Of a stretch of DNA of 47,546 nt, positions 17,327 through 24,528 are shown piece after piece. This DNA comes from a virus. The notes beneath the pieces are model-generated. The model did not search any database and was not told the DNA's origin. It worked only from the letters and a program-made list of their open reading frames with translations. Within the stretch, counting starts at the first letter, position 1, and each line of letters starts with the position of its first letter. The translations under genes were made by a program, and so were the position numbers. The stretch is taken from positions 1 through 47,546 of IMG/VR virus record IMGVR_UViG_3300032073_000051. One strand, written 5' to 3'.

Positions 17327-17482
17327 TTACCACTTGTCTACAGGACAATTTTGTTTTTTAAATTTTACTTTTAAGGCAACTATGCATCCACATTTAGAGC
17401 ATGTACCACCTGTAAACTTAAATTTATAATACTCGCAATTTATACATATATTTAATCTTTCTTGACCAAAACTAACTGCCAT
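17327..17482 (-). CDS. Small DUF6171-like zinc-binding protein (51 aa)
   Basis: ATG at 17480-17482, stop TAA at 17327-17329. The 51-residue translation begins MAVSFGQERLNICINC and carries C-x-x-C (CINC), C-x-x-C-x-C (CSKCGC) and a final CP element before VDKW. Spacing and the ending match small DUF6171-type phage/bacterial zinc ribbons. It sits between a fibre-associated gene and the oxygenase trio. Confidence 0.7.
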   Translation of the reverse strand: MAVSFGQERLNICINCEYYKFKFTGGTCSKCGCIVALKVKFKKQNCPVDKW

Positions 17483-17486
17483 ATTT

Positions 17487-17834
17487 TTATGAAATCAAAC
17501 CATGATGTTTAAGTCTATTGTCAATGTATGTATTATTCTCAACTTCTGAACTAACATCATCAGGTTCTTCTGATGGTAATGCTTCTACTAATGATGCAAT
17601 ATCACTAGCATTTGCCACACCTGCTTTAATTTGTTCTTTTTGCGTGTAAAAATCAGCAGGTAAAAACCCCATAATGTAATCATTTAAAGGTGTACCTGTT
17701 AAATACAACCCATCTGCATCTCTAGGTAAATCAATGTTTAAATTATCAATTGTTTCGTTTGCATCATTGTGTACTGATATTTGTACACTTCCTAGTGTTT
17801 CGTTAAACGCTCTAATTTTGTATGAAAATGCCAT
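17487..17834 (-). CDS. Hypothetical fibre-associated protein (115 aa)
   Basis: 115 residues, starting MAFSYKIRAFNETLGSVQIS, with an N-terminal strand-rich half and an acidic, helical C-terminal half (EALPSEEPDDVSSEVEN) ending LKHHGLIS. It is placed directly downstream of the Gly-rich fibre gene, where many tailed phages encode a fibre-assembly chaperone. That role is inferred from position only. Start after a plausible AAGGAG site. Confidence 0.55.
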   Translation of the reverse strand: MAFSYKIRAFNETLGSVQISVHNDANETIDNLNIDLPRDADGLYLTGTPLNDYIMGFLPADFYTQKEQIKAGVANASDIASLVEALPSEEPDDVSSEVENNTYIDNRLKHHGLIS

Positions 17835-17856
17835 TTATATACTCCTTGTAAATTGG

Positions 17857-18729
17857 TTATCCTTGTGAACCATTAATTGTACCATTGCCACTCCAAGTGA
17901 CATTAGAATTTCCTGAAGTTGCCGCTCCTCCTGAGCCACCCGGTCTCGGATTCCAACCACTACCCGGATTTCCTGCCGCTCCTCCTGCCGCATATCCACC
18001 ACCTGAACCACCCGGCCCAGTCCACGTTCCCGGTGGACAACCATTTCCGTTATAGTTGTAGCCACCTCCACCTGAACCTCCTCCTGTCAGAGAACCTGCC
18101 GCACCATTTCCTGCACGTTGTGAGTAGCCACCCGGCCCGTTGCCACAGCCGCCACCGCCACCTCCTCCAGTTCCCCAGTTGCCATACGTTCCACCTGTGC
18201 CGCCTCCACCACCACCACCTGAAATGCGACCACTACTGTTATTTATAGTCATAGGATTAGATATTAATAGACCCGGCCCACCTGAAGCTCCATCGGTTTT
18301 AGTATTTCCACCTCCACATCCATACTGGTCTGACCAAGCACTACCACCGCCACCACCTGCACCAAGAATTGTTCCATTGTTTATCAAATAGGAGCTTGTA
18401 GGGAAAGAGCCACCATCAATTGTCATCGCATACGAACCTGTAGACGTACTGTAAACAGTTACACCTGAATTAATTGTAGCTTGTAATATTGCACTACCAT
18501 CCCAACCTGCTGAAGTAGCGGCAGTGCGTAGATTTACATTAGTAGTATTAGATGCAATAGTATATGTGAATATATTAGACGTTCCATAAAAATCAGCAGC
18601 AATTTGTATTTCTCCGCTTGCTGGAGCATTGCCTTTGTCGTGGTATTCACTTAACTGGTGAGGTGCTGAACCTCCATACTCAGTAGCTATGTCGTTTAAA
18701 CTTATTTGTCCACTTCCCGGTAATGCCAT
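17857..18729 (-). CDS. Gly-rich tail fibre / adhesin (290 aa)
   Basis: A 290-residue protein with the phage fibre opening MALPGSGQISLNDIATEYGG, which recurs in marine phage receptor-binding proteins. The C-terminal half is extremely Gly-rich (runs such as GGGGGGTGG interspersed with Asn, Ser and Pro). Gly-rich modules of this kind form polyglycine-helix or beta-sandwich receptor tips in T-even and marine phages. The GC-rich repeats are locally unlike the rest of the window. It overlaps the preceding fibre's stop (TAATG). Confidence 0.7.
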   Translation of the reverse strand: MALPGSGQISLNDIATEYGGSAPHQLSEYHDKGNAPASGEIQIAADFYGTSNIFTYTIASNTTNVNLRTAATSAGWDGSAILQATINSGVTVYSTSTGSYAMTIDGGSFPTSSYLINNGTILGAGGGGGSAWSDQYGCGGGNTKTDGASGGPGLLISNPMTINNSSGRISGGGGGGGTGGTYGNWGTGGGGGGGCGNGPGGYSQRAGNGAAGSLTGGGSGGGGYNYNGNGCPPGTWTGPGGSGGGYAAGGAAGNPGSGWNPRPGGSGGAATSGNSNVTWSGNGTINGSQG

Positions 18730-19970
18730 TATTTGCTCTCCAGTTTCCTAACCTTAGCAGTCAGCTCCTTAATTGCTTCAACTAATATTGCTGTCATTGA
18801 ATCATAGTGTAGTGTCTTGTACTCTTTGTCTGTGCCTGTAGCTAGTGGTAGCTTTTTAGTATTGACTGCTGAAGGCATAACCTTTTCAACATCTTGAGCA
18901 AGTAGACCTGCTGACTCTCTGTCGTTGTGCTTGTACTTGTAAGACACACCTTTAAGTTGGTTAATCTTGTCAAGTGCAAACTCTACAGGGTTAATGTCAT
19001 ACTTTAGTGTAGCATCTGAAATTGTAGTTGAGTAAGCAATAACATCACCATCAACGTGCAAATCACCATCAGCTTCTAGTCGCATTTCTTCGCCATTATT
19101 GACTACAAATCTCATAGTTGCATTGTTGTCAAATTGGATGTGGTCACCACCATCTAAACCAATGTGCGTAACTCCGTGTCCACTTAAATCACCTAGTGAA
19201 TTAGATAGTTTAGCGGCTGTTACTTGGTCATCAGCAATATGTGCTGTGTCAATTGAGCCATCTACATAATGCTCTGAGTTAATAGTATCGTCAGCTATCT
19301 TAGCACCTGTTACTGCATCTGCGGCAATAGCTGCTGTGTCAACTGCATTGTCTGCAAGCTCAGAAGCTGTAATTGCGTTAGCAGCTATTTGAGTAGCTGT
19401 AATAGTATCATTTACTAATTTACCTCCAGTAATAGTTGCTGATGCAATATGTGCATTGTCAATACTTCCATCAGTATAGTGTTCACTATCAATAGCGTCA
19501 TCAGCAATCTTAGCACCTGTCACTGCATCAGCAGCTAACGAAGATGTGCCTACTGTAGTCCAATCTAAAACACCTGAACCATTTGTAAGTAACATTTCAT
19601 TAGCATTGCCATCATCATTAGGAAATACTAGCGTGTAACTAGCACCAGCTGAATGTGGTGGACTCTGCAATTTTATTCCGTGTGAGTTTTGTGAGCAGTT
19701 TAGCTGTATATAACCATCTGCTGAACTACCATCACCCTTAGCAACTGGTGAATCAAGTTGTGTTTGTATTGCACTTGTTACACCATCAACATAATTAAGT
19801 TCAGTGTCTGTTGCTGTAATTGCACCATCTATGCTAGGGAAAGTAGTTTTCAGTACATTTTTAATTCCTCGTATATGGTCATCACCCTCAGAGACATTAT
19901 CACCTGCTGCTGGGTTAGACGAGTTTAGGTCATCTATATATTTAGTACCTGTTAAATCTTCTAAAGCCAT
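18729..19970 (-). CDS. Tail fibre with C-terminal peptidase S74 intramolecular chaperone domain (413 aa)
   Basis: The N terminus (MALEDLTGTKYIDDLNSSNP, then EGDDHIRGIKNVL) is a fibre-anchor type shared with the 206-aa fibre. The middle has repeated AADAVTGAKIADD-like units of a trimeric shaft. The C terminus carries the S74 self-cleaving chaperone: a Ser-Lys dyad in ISDATLKYDI (S318, K323), then SAGLLAQDVEKVMPSAV and a terminal coiled coil (ILVEAIKELTAKVRKLESK). The chaperone trimerises the shaft and is released by autocleavage. Confident domain call. Confidence 0.85.
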   Translation of the reverse strand: MALEDLTGTKYIDDLNSSNPAAGDNVSEGDDHIRGIKNVLKTTFPSIDGAITATDTELNYVDGVTSAIQTQLDSPVAKGDGSSADGYIQLNCSQNSHGIKLQSPPHSAGASYTLVFPNDDGNANEMLLTNGSGVLDWTTVGTSSLAADAVTGAKIADDAIDSEHYTDGSIDNAHIASATITGGKLVNDTITATQIAANAITASELADNAVDTAAIAADAVTGAKIADDTINSEHYVDGSIDTAHIADDQVTAAKLSNSLGDLSGHGVTHIGLDGGDHIQFDNNATMRFVVNNGEEMRLEADGDLHVDGDVIAYSTTISDATLKYDINPVEFALDKINQLKGVSYKYKHNDRESAGLLAQDVEKVMPSAVNTKKLPLATGTDKEYKTLHYDSMTAILVEAIKELTAKVRKLESK

Positions 19971-19980
19971 TGGTTACTCC

Positions 19981-20472
19981 TTATGATGATGCAGCAGTTA
20001 CTGTTACTGTTACCTGTAGTGTGTCACCAGAGATTACAGCACGAGATGAACTAAAGTCTACTACACCGTATAGTACACCCGCAGTTCCTGTTGCTGCTGT
20101 GTTTAAAAATGCACCTGCTACTGTAGCTGTGCCTGTGATTGAAAAGTCTACGCTTGTTCCGTTAGTCATGCTACCGGATGAAGCTGCACCTTCTGTCCAT
20201 TCTTTTCTGTTACCAGAGTAACCAGTTAGTTCTGCCCAACTAGAATGTGAAGACATAGTGTCAGCAGCAGCTGGAGTACCAGCTCCTTTAAGACCTATGT
20301 ACCAAGTTGTTACTTGTGTTCCTGCGTGGAACTGTGTGTCAAGAATATGATTCAAACCTACTGTAGTGATTAGGTTTTTCTTATCCTCTTCCCACTTTAC
20401 GTTTCCGTCTTTGTCAAGGCAAGTAACTTTCCAATAGTTAGCCAGCCCTAAATTTACATTATCTAATGCCAT
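19981..20472 (-). CDS. Structural protein, probable tail/fibre component (163 aa)
   Basis: The frame extends upstream, but the ATG at 20470-20472 has a strong AAAGGAGAG site, giving MALDNVNLGLANYWKVTC. The 163-residue product is beta-rich, Thr/Ser/Ala-rich, and ends DTLQVTVTVTAASS. It lies between two structural genes in the head-to-fibre interval. Probably a virion protein (for example a fibre or baseplate-like component); no specific family recognised. Confidence 0.6.
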   Translation of the reverse strand: MALDNVNLGLANYWKVTCLDKDGNVKWEEDKKNLITTVGLNHILDTQFHAGTQVTTWYIGLKGAGTPAAADTMSSHSSWAELTGYSGNRKEWTEGAASSGSMTNGTSVDFSITGTATVAGAFLNTAATGTAGVLYGVVDFSSSRAVISGDTLQVTVTVTAASS

Positions 20473-20500
20473 TGTATTTCTCTCCTTTAGAGTATTATTG

Positions 20501-21319
20501 TTATTCGTCTGGGTCACTTACCTTAGTCCAAGTAGAACCAGTGTCTTCTGCGATGTCATTCCACAAGAAGTTGCTTGATGAAGAAGTACCCGATGTTGCT
20601 GACAAGGTAGCACTCTCTTCAAAGTTTATATTAAATTTCATATCTTGCTCGCTCTCTAGAGTGCCAGAAAAAGGCATAACTAAAGTAACTGTAGCACCAA
20701 CTCCCATTTCTGTAGGCATTAGTGCTGATGCTATTTTTTGTATGTCTTCTGCGTTTAACTTGTTCAGCATTACCTGAGTTATTTCCGCAGTTACATTTAA
20801 TTTAACAGGTGGTGCATATCCCCAATAAGTTGTAGCAGATGCCCACGTTGATGTGTCTAAATCCCAAGTAGTTGTTCCAGCTAAAGGAATATTTACTGTG
20901 TTGGCAAAAGTTATTGAATCAACAAAAACCTGATTTCCAAGACCAGAAGCTCCTTCTGTAGAAGCTAGAGTTATTTCTACTGGATATGTACTGTTTCCTC
21001 TTTCTGCTAAAGTGCTTGCCATAGCAAACTCTGCAACACCAGCCAATGCAAAACCAACAGTAGGAACGCTCATTCCACTATTCTGTGTGAATGTGGCTGT
21101 TCTTGGTACAGCTATGTTAGGTACTCTTCCCCAAGCCTCTTGCTGTGATGTTAATGAATCCCAAGTATCAGTGTTTGTATTCCAATAATCTAAGTGGTCA
21201 TCCGGTGTGCCACTTGTCATATTAAACTCAGCAGTATGTGCGTATGAAGAGTTTAAATATGTTATGTTTACATCAGCCCAAGTTCCTGTCTGTGTATTCC
21301 AAAAATATTGGTAAGACAT
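20501..21319 (-). CDS. Structural protein, tail-associated (272 aa)
   Basis: A 272-residue protein with repeated W-D/T-x-x-x-x-W features (YFWNTQTGTWADVN; YWNTNTDTWDSLT; TTWDLDTSTWASATTYW). These repeated aromatic units suggest a beta-repeat virion protein of marine podoviruses. It follows the SU10-type adaptor (stop and start overlap at 21319), so it is likely a tail or adaptor-ring component. Function beyond virion membership is not visible. Confidence 0.6.
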   Translation of the reverse strand: MSYQYFWNTQTGTWADVNITYLNSSYAHTAEFNMTSGTPDDHLDYWNTNTDTWDSLTSQQEAWGRVPNIAVPRTATFTQNSGMSVPTVGFALAGVAEFAMASTLAERGNSTYPVEITLASTEGASGLGNQVFVDSITFANTVNIPLAGTTTWDLDTSTWASATTYWGYAPPVKLNVTAEITQVMLNKLNAEDIQKIASALMPTEMGVGATVTLVMPFSGTLESEQDMKFNINFEESATLSATSGTSSSSNFLWNDIAEDTGSTWTKVSDPDE

Positions 21320-21963
21320 TAGCCCTCAACTCCAGAGTATATGTTCCTTACTCTCATTGCTGAGCCAGAATGTCTATCCCTTTGGTCCTGTCTTTGTAGT
21401 TTGTCTATTGCGTTACTGTATCCGTTAAGCCACACAGGTATACGCTCATCGTTCTTTATAAAAGGCTCTGCTTCCATAAGAGCACCATATAATAAAATGT
21501 CTGGTGCATTTGCAGTTAGCCAGTTGCTTGTTACAGTACCAGCAGAACCATCCCCTAATGGGGTAAATTTCTCGTAGAAAGCCATTTCTAATTGGTAGGC
21601 TGAGTCAGGTATTGGTGCTAGTTGAATCTCGTCTCCAATCAAAGTATAGGCCCTTGGCTTGCCTGTTGTAGTACTGCCATATAACCTATCTAACATCTCT
21701 GGTGTAATGTACTCAAGAGGTGTCGTTGGATTTGTGTTTAGTTGTATGTTACGCATTTGAATGTAACCACCGGGTAGGTTAAAGTATTGCTGGTTTACTG
21801 TAGCATACATTGTACTTCTTACTTCCATAGGTCGAATGCGTAGCTCCCTATTTATTCTAGCTTCTGCTAGTGCAATAAAGTCTGGTATCCTTGCGGTCAA
21901 GTCTGACCTATCTAACCAGTCTGCTATTGCATCTTTTAATTCTGTAAATGTACCTAATGCCAT
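21319..21963 (-). CDS. SU10-type head-tail adaptor protein (214 aa)
   Basis: The 214-residue sequence begins MALGTFTELKDAIADWLDRS, then ARIPDFIALAEARINRELRI and later LPGGYIQMRNIQL. These elements match the adaptor/tail-tubular-A-like family found with SU10-type capsid proteins; it forms the ring joining portal to tail. It lies three genes after the portal in transcription order, consistent with family gene order. Neighbours overlap by single bases. Confidence 0.75.
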   Translation of the reverse strand: MALGTFTELKDAIADWLDRSDLTARIPDFIALAEARINRELRIRPMEVRSTMYATVNQQYFNLPGGYIQMRNIQLNTNPTTPLEYITPEMLDRLYGSTTTGKPRAYTLIGDEIQLAPIPDSAYQLEMAFYEKFTPLGDGSAGTVTSNWLTANAPDILLYGALMEAEPFIKNDERIPVWLNGYSNAIDKLQRQDQRDRHSGSAMRVRNIYSGVEG

Positions 21964-22256
21964 TATACTTTTCCTTTAGTAGTTCGCCACATAGCGTTAG
22001 CTGGGTCGTTCATCCAAACTTTCATTCTTTCTTGGTTTCCCCATATACCTTCTCTCATCATTTTTTCTACTACGATTAGAGGTATGCTTGCCACTTTGTG
22101 TGACATTACTGAGTCACCTTTGTATTGTGTGTTTTTGTTATGGAACTTGTCTTTTGTATTTAGCTCGGCTAATTTCTTAACTACCTTGTCATCTTGTTGA
22201 CTAGCTATTGTAAGACTTCCATCTAAATTTGTTATGATTTTTGTATCAATTGCCAT
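21963..22256 (-). CDS. Small head-associated hypothetical protein (97 aa)
   Basis: Start placed at the second codon choice, ATG 22254-22256 (MAIDTKIITNLDGSLTIASQ); an upstream GTG at 22268 is possible. About 97 residues, basic and helical, ending DPANAMWRTTKGKV. It lies between the capsid and adaptor genes. A GC-rich hairpin sits just upstream, its 3' arm close to the ribosome site, so translation may be tuned by structure. Function unknown. Confidence 0.6.
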   Translation of the reverse strand: MAIDTKIITNLDGSLTIASQQDDKVVKKLAELNTKDKFHNKNTQYKGDSVMSHKVASIPLIVVEKMMREGIWGNQERMKVWMNDPANAMWRTTKGKV

Positions 22257-22263
22257 AATGTAA

Positions 22264-22287
22264 ACCACCCCAGTTGCCTAGGGTGGT
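22264..22287 (-). terminator. Hairpin between major capsid gene and next gene (attenuator-like)
   Basis: On the minus strand ACCACCC pairs with GGGTGGT (22281-22287 with 22264-22270) around a ten-base loop, followed by TTACATT. The tail is only weakly T-rich, so partial termination, an mRNA 3'-end stabiliser for the capsid transcript, or occlusion of the next ribosome site are all possible. A step-down after the capsid gene is common in phages. Confidence 0.55.
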
Positions 22288-22298
22288 AGTCGGTTATA

Positions 22299-23201
22299 TT
22301 AACCAGTAGTGTATCTAATCTTACCGTTAGCAGCTTCGTTGCCACAGCGTAGACCGTACTCAACTAGAAGCATCTTCTTCTCTGAGTCACCTTCTTTAGC
22401 GATGTCCACAGTTTGGAAATCACGAAGGTAATCAACTGACCACATGTCGTGGTCTAAGAAGTATACAACGTCTTGGTCACAGAATCTATCCATAACAATG
22501 TTGTAAGTACCAAAGTCTGATACATATACATCAACTGAGTTTTGAATAGTCATATTGTTATCTGCAACTGAGCGAACCGCATCAGCACGACCTGACATAG
22601 CTGTGATTAACTTCTTGTTAGTCGCACCTAGTAAGATTGTAGAGGCTTCTCCGCCTTGTGTCCATACTGCTTCAGCAACAGCTAGAACGTCAGCTTCAGT
22701 CATAGCAGCGTGTGAACCACTAGTACCAGCGTCAGTGACGTTAGTAGTAATCCAGTTAGCAGCACCACGAGTCTCACGAGCAGTTGATGCGTTACCCGCA
22801 GCAGCAGCGTTGTCAGCTAGTAGTGAACCTTCCATATCACGCTTAAGCTCTTTAGAAGCCTTTGCTAGTTGGTGAGCCATTTCTGACTTCTTACCAGCGT
22901 TGTTTACAGTCTCGTGAGTACCAGTAACCTCAACAACCTTTTTAGAGATTTGTGTTTGGTTAGTCGCACGAGTTGTAGCAGTAGTTGCAGCTGTACCAGC
23001 AGCAGCTCCTTCAACGTGGTAGTTATTAATTACAGCAGCAGCAAGTGCTTCTGTTTGCCACTCAAATAGAGTGTTAGATACTGAACCCTTGCCAGCAATG
23101 CTGGACATAAATGGAGTATCTGTTGGTGAAATATCATAGATAACATCTGACAAATCCTCACGGATTGCAGTTGCATCGTATGTCTTAAATTGCGTAGGCA
23201 T
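22299..23201 (-). CDS. Major capsid protein, SU10 / DUF5309 family (300 aa)
   Basis: A 300-residue protein starting MPTQFKTYDATAIREDLSDV and continuing YDISPTDTPFMSSI, the hallmark opening of the SU10-type major capsid protein family (DUF5309). The central region has the helices and loops of the HK97 fold (EVTGTHETVNNAGKKSEMA; ILLGATNKKLITAMSGRADA). It follows the scaffold gene with a strong AAGGAGA ribosome site, and is likely the most abundant product. Codon choice is GC-richer than surrounding genes, consistent with high expression. Confident. Confidence 0.85.
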   Translation of the reverse strand: MPTQFKTYDATAIREDLSDVIYDISPTDTPFMSSIAGKGSVSNTLFEWQTEALAAAVINNYHVEGAAAGTAATTATTRATNQTQISKKVVEVTGTHETVNNAGKKSEMAHQLAKASKELKRDMEGSLLADNAAAAGNASTARETRGAANWITTNVTDAGTSGSHAAMTEADVLAVAEAVWTQGGEASTILLGATNKKLITAMSGRADAVRSVADNNMTIQNSVDVYVSDFGTYNIVMDRFCDQDVVYFLDHDMWSVDYLRDFQTVDIAKEGDSEKKMLLVEYGLRCGNEAANGKIRYTTG

Positions 23202-23213
23202 TATCCTATCTCC

Positions 23214-24254
23214 TTAAAGCATATCATAAAAGACAGAAGCGGCATCTTGTTGTTTACCTGACTTCTGTAACCTTGCACGCTTTTTCTTAATGGCCTCAAC
23301 AGCTACATCTTCTTTAGAGTTTCCTCTTCCGGACTTTTGTACTTTAGGAACTTTCTTAACTGCCTTTTTCTTAGGAGCAACCTTGGTTGTCAGCTTATCA
23401 TATTCCATAGCTTTTTTAATTACTAGAACACTACGGTGGTCTGCCAACTGGTTAATCTCTTCTGGTAAAAAGCCTACTGATTTAGCGTACTCTTGTACAT
23501 CTTTCTTTACAGTAGATTCTTTGTCGTTCCACTCAGGTAAAGCCTGAACTAGTCTGGCATATTCTTGTTGAACAAAATGTGCCCTAGCTTTCTGTGCTTC
23601 TTCAGCACGCTCTTGTTGTATAATAACCTGCTGCTGTTGCACGTTTTGTACTTTTTCCTGTGCGTCTCTGTACTCATCTTTCTTAAGCATATACTGGTAT
23701 GGGTCTTCATTTTTTAATGCTTCCCAATCAGTACTATTAAACTCTTGAAGTTTTGCATTCTGTTGCTCTTGCAACATCTGTAAGCCATTAGCGTACATTT
23801 GCCTCTCTTGCTCTAGCTTTTGACGCTCGGACTGGATTTGTTCCGTCTCCTTACGCTGCTCTGCTAATGCTTGAGACTTACGAGTGTAGTCAGCTTGCCT
23901 TTGATAACCGTTCTTAAGCTCATCAATACCAACTTCTAATTCTTCTCCGTCTACCTTTACAGTATACTTTAAATCCTCTTCAGCTACTACTTCATATTCT
24001 TCTTCTTCGGCTACCTCTTCTTCGGTTTCTTCTTCAGCTTGTCCTTCTTCTTCTTCTTCAGGGGCTTCTTCTTCTACCTCTTCAGCTTCCTCTGTATCCT
24101 CTACCACTTCCTCGTCAACAGGGGTATCGGTTTCCTCGCTTGCGGTTTGCTCTTGTGAGTCCCACATATTAAGGATTTGGTTTGCAGCATCTTCTGCTGA
24201 ACCTTCTCTTACTCTTTCAAATCTACCTTCTTGGGTGTTCTCTACAGAATCCAT
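23214..24254 (-). CDS. Scaffolding protein (346 aa)
   Basis: A 346-residue protein, acidic in the first third (VEDTEEAEEVEEEAPEEEEE type runs), followed by a long Gln/Lys-rich coiled coil (EQERQMYANGLQMLQEQQN) and a basic C terminus (KKKAVKKVPKVQKSGRG). This charge layout, with basic end for capsid binding, is typical of phage scaffolds. It lies immediately before the capsid gene, as expected. Family not named by motif. Confidence 0.75.
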   Translation of the reverse strand: MDSVENTQEGRFERVREGSAEDAANQILNMWDSQEQTASEETDTPVDEEVVEDTEEAEEVEEEAPEEEEEGQAEEETEEEVAEEEEYEVVAEEDLKYTVKVDGEELEVGIDELKNGYQRQADYTRKSQALAEQRKETEQIQSERQKLEQERQMYANGLQMLQEQQNAKLQEFNSTDWEALKNEDPYQYMLKKDEYRDAQEKVQNVQQQQVIIQQERAEEAQKARAHFVQQEYARLVQALPEWNDKESTVKKDVQEYAKSVGFLPEEINQLADHRSVLVIKKAMEYDKLTTKVAPKKKAVKKVPKVQKSGRGNSKEDVAVEAIKKKRARLQKSGKQQDAASVFYDML

Positions 24255-24268
24255 AGGGTTGTTCTCCT

Positions 24269-24526
24269 CTATTCAGTTAAAAATTGTTCTTGCTCCCTTT
24301 CAGCAAGTTTGCCTGTCTCAAGCACTGATGTTATGTGTTGATTAACTAAGTCCAGTGCTTTGATTGTTATATATAATCTATCTCTTTCCACTTCTTCGGC
24401 AACTTTGGTATCAAGTAAGTATTGTACTAATGCTTCCTTGACTGTGGACAGAGCCTCTACATATAGAGGATGTTCTAAAATTTGTTTAGCTTGGTCTGCC
24501 CTTGCTATCTCTTCTCCCTTTCCCAT
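24269..24526 (-). CDS. Small helical protein between portal and scaffold (85 aa)
   Basis: 85 residues, all-helical in appearance (RADQAKQILEHPLYVEALST; EVERDRLYITIKALDLVNQH). The pattern of a hydrophobic-P-hydrophobic element followed by two helices recurs in small head proteins located between the portal and scaffold genes in many podoviruses. A role in head assembly is likely by position; no activity is visible. Confidence 0.65.
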   Translation of the reverse strand: MGKGEEIARADQAKQILEHPLYVEALSTVKEALVQYLLDTKVAEEVERDRLYITIKALDLVNQHITSVLETGKLAEREQEQFLTE

Positions 24527-24528
24527 AA

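Noticed and set aside
18140-18391. Pro-rich plus-strand open frame opposite the Gly-rich fibre
   Set aside because: It is the complement of Gly codons (GGN to CCN) in the fibre gene, with no ribosome site and no neighbours on that strand.
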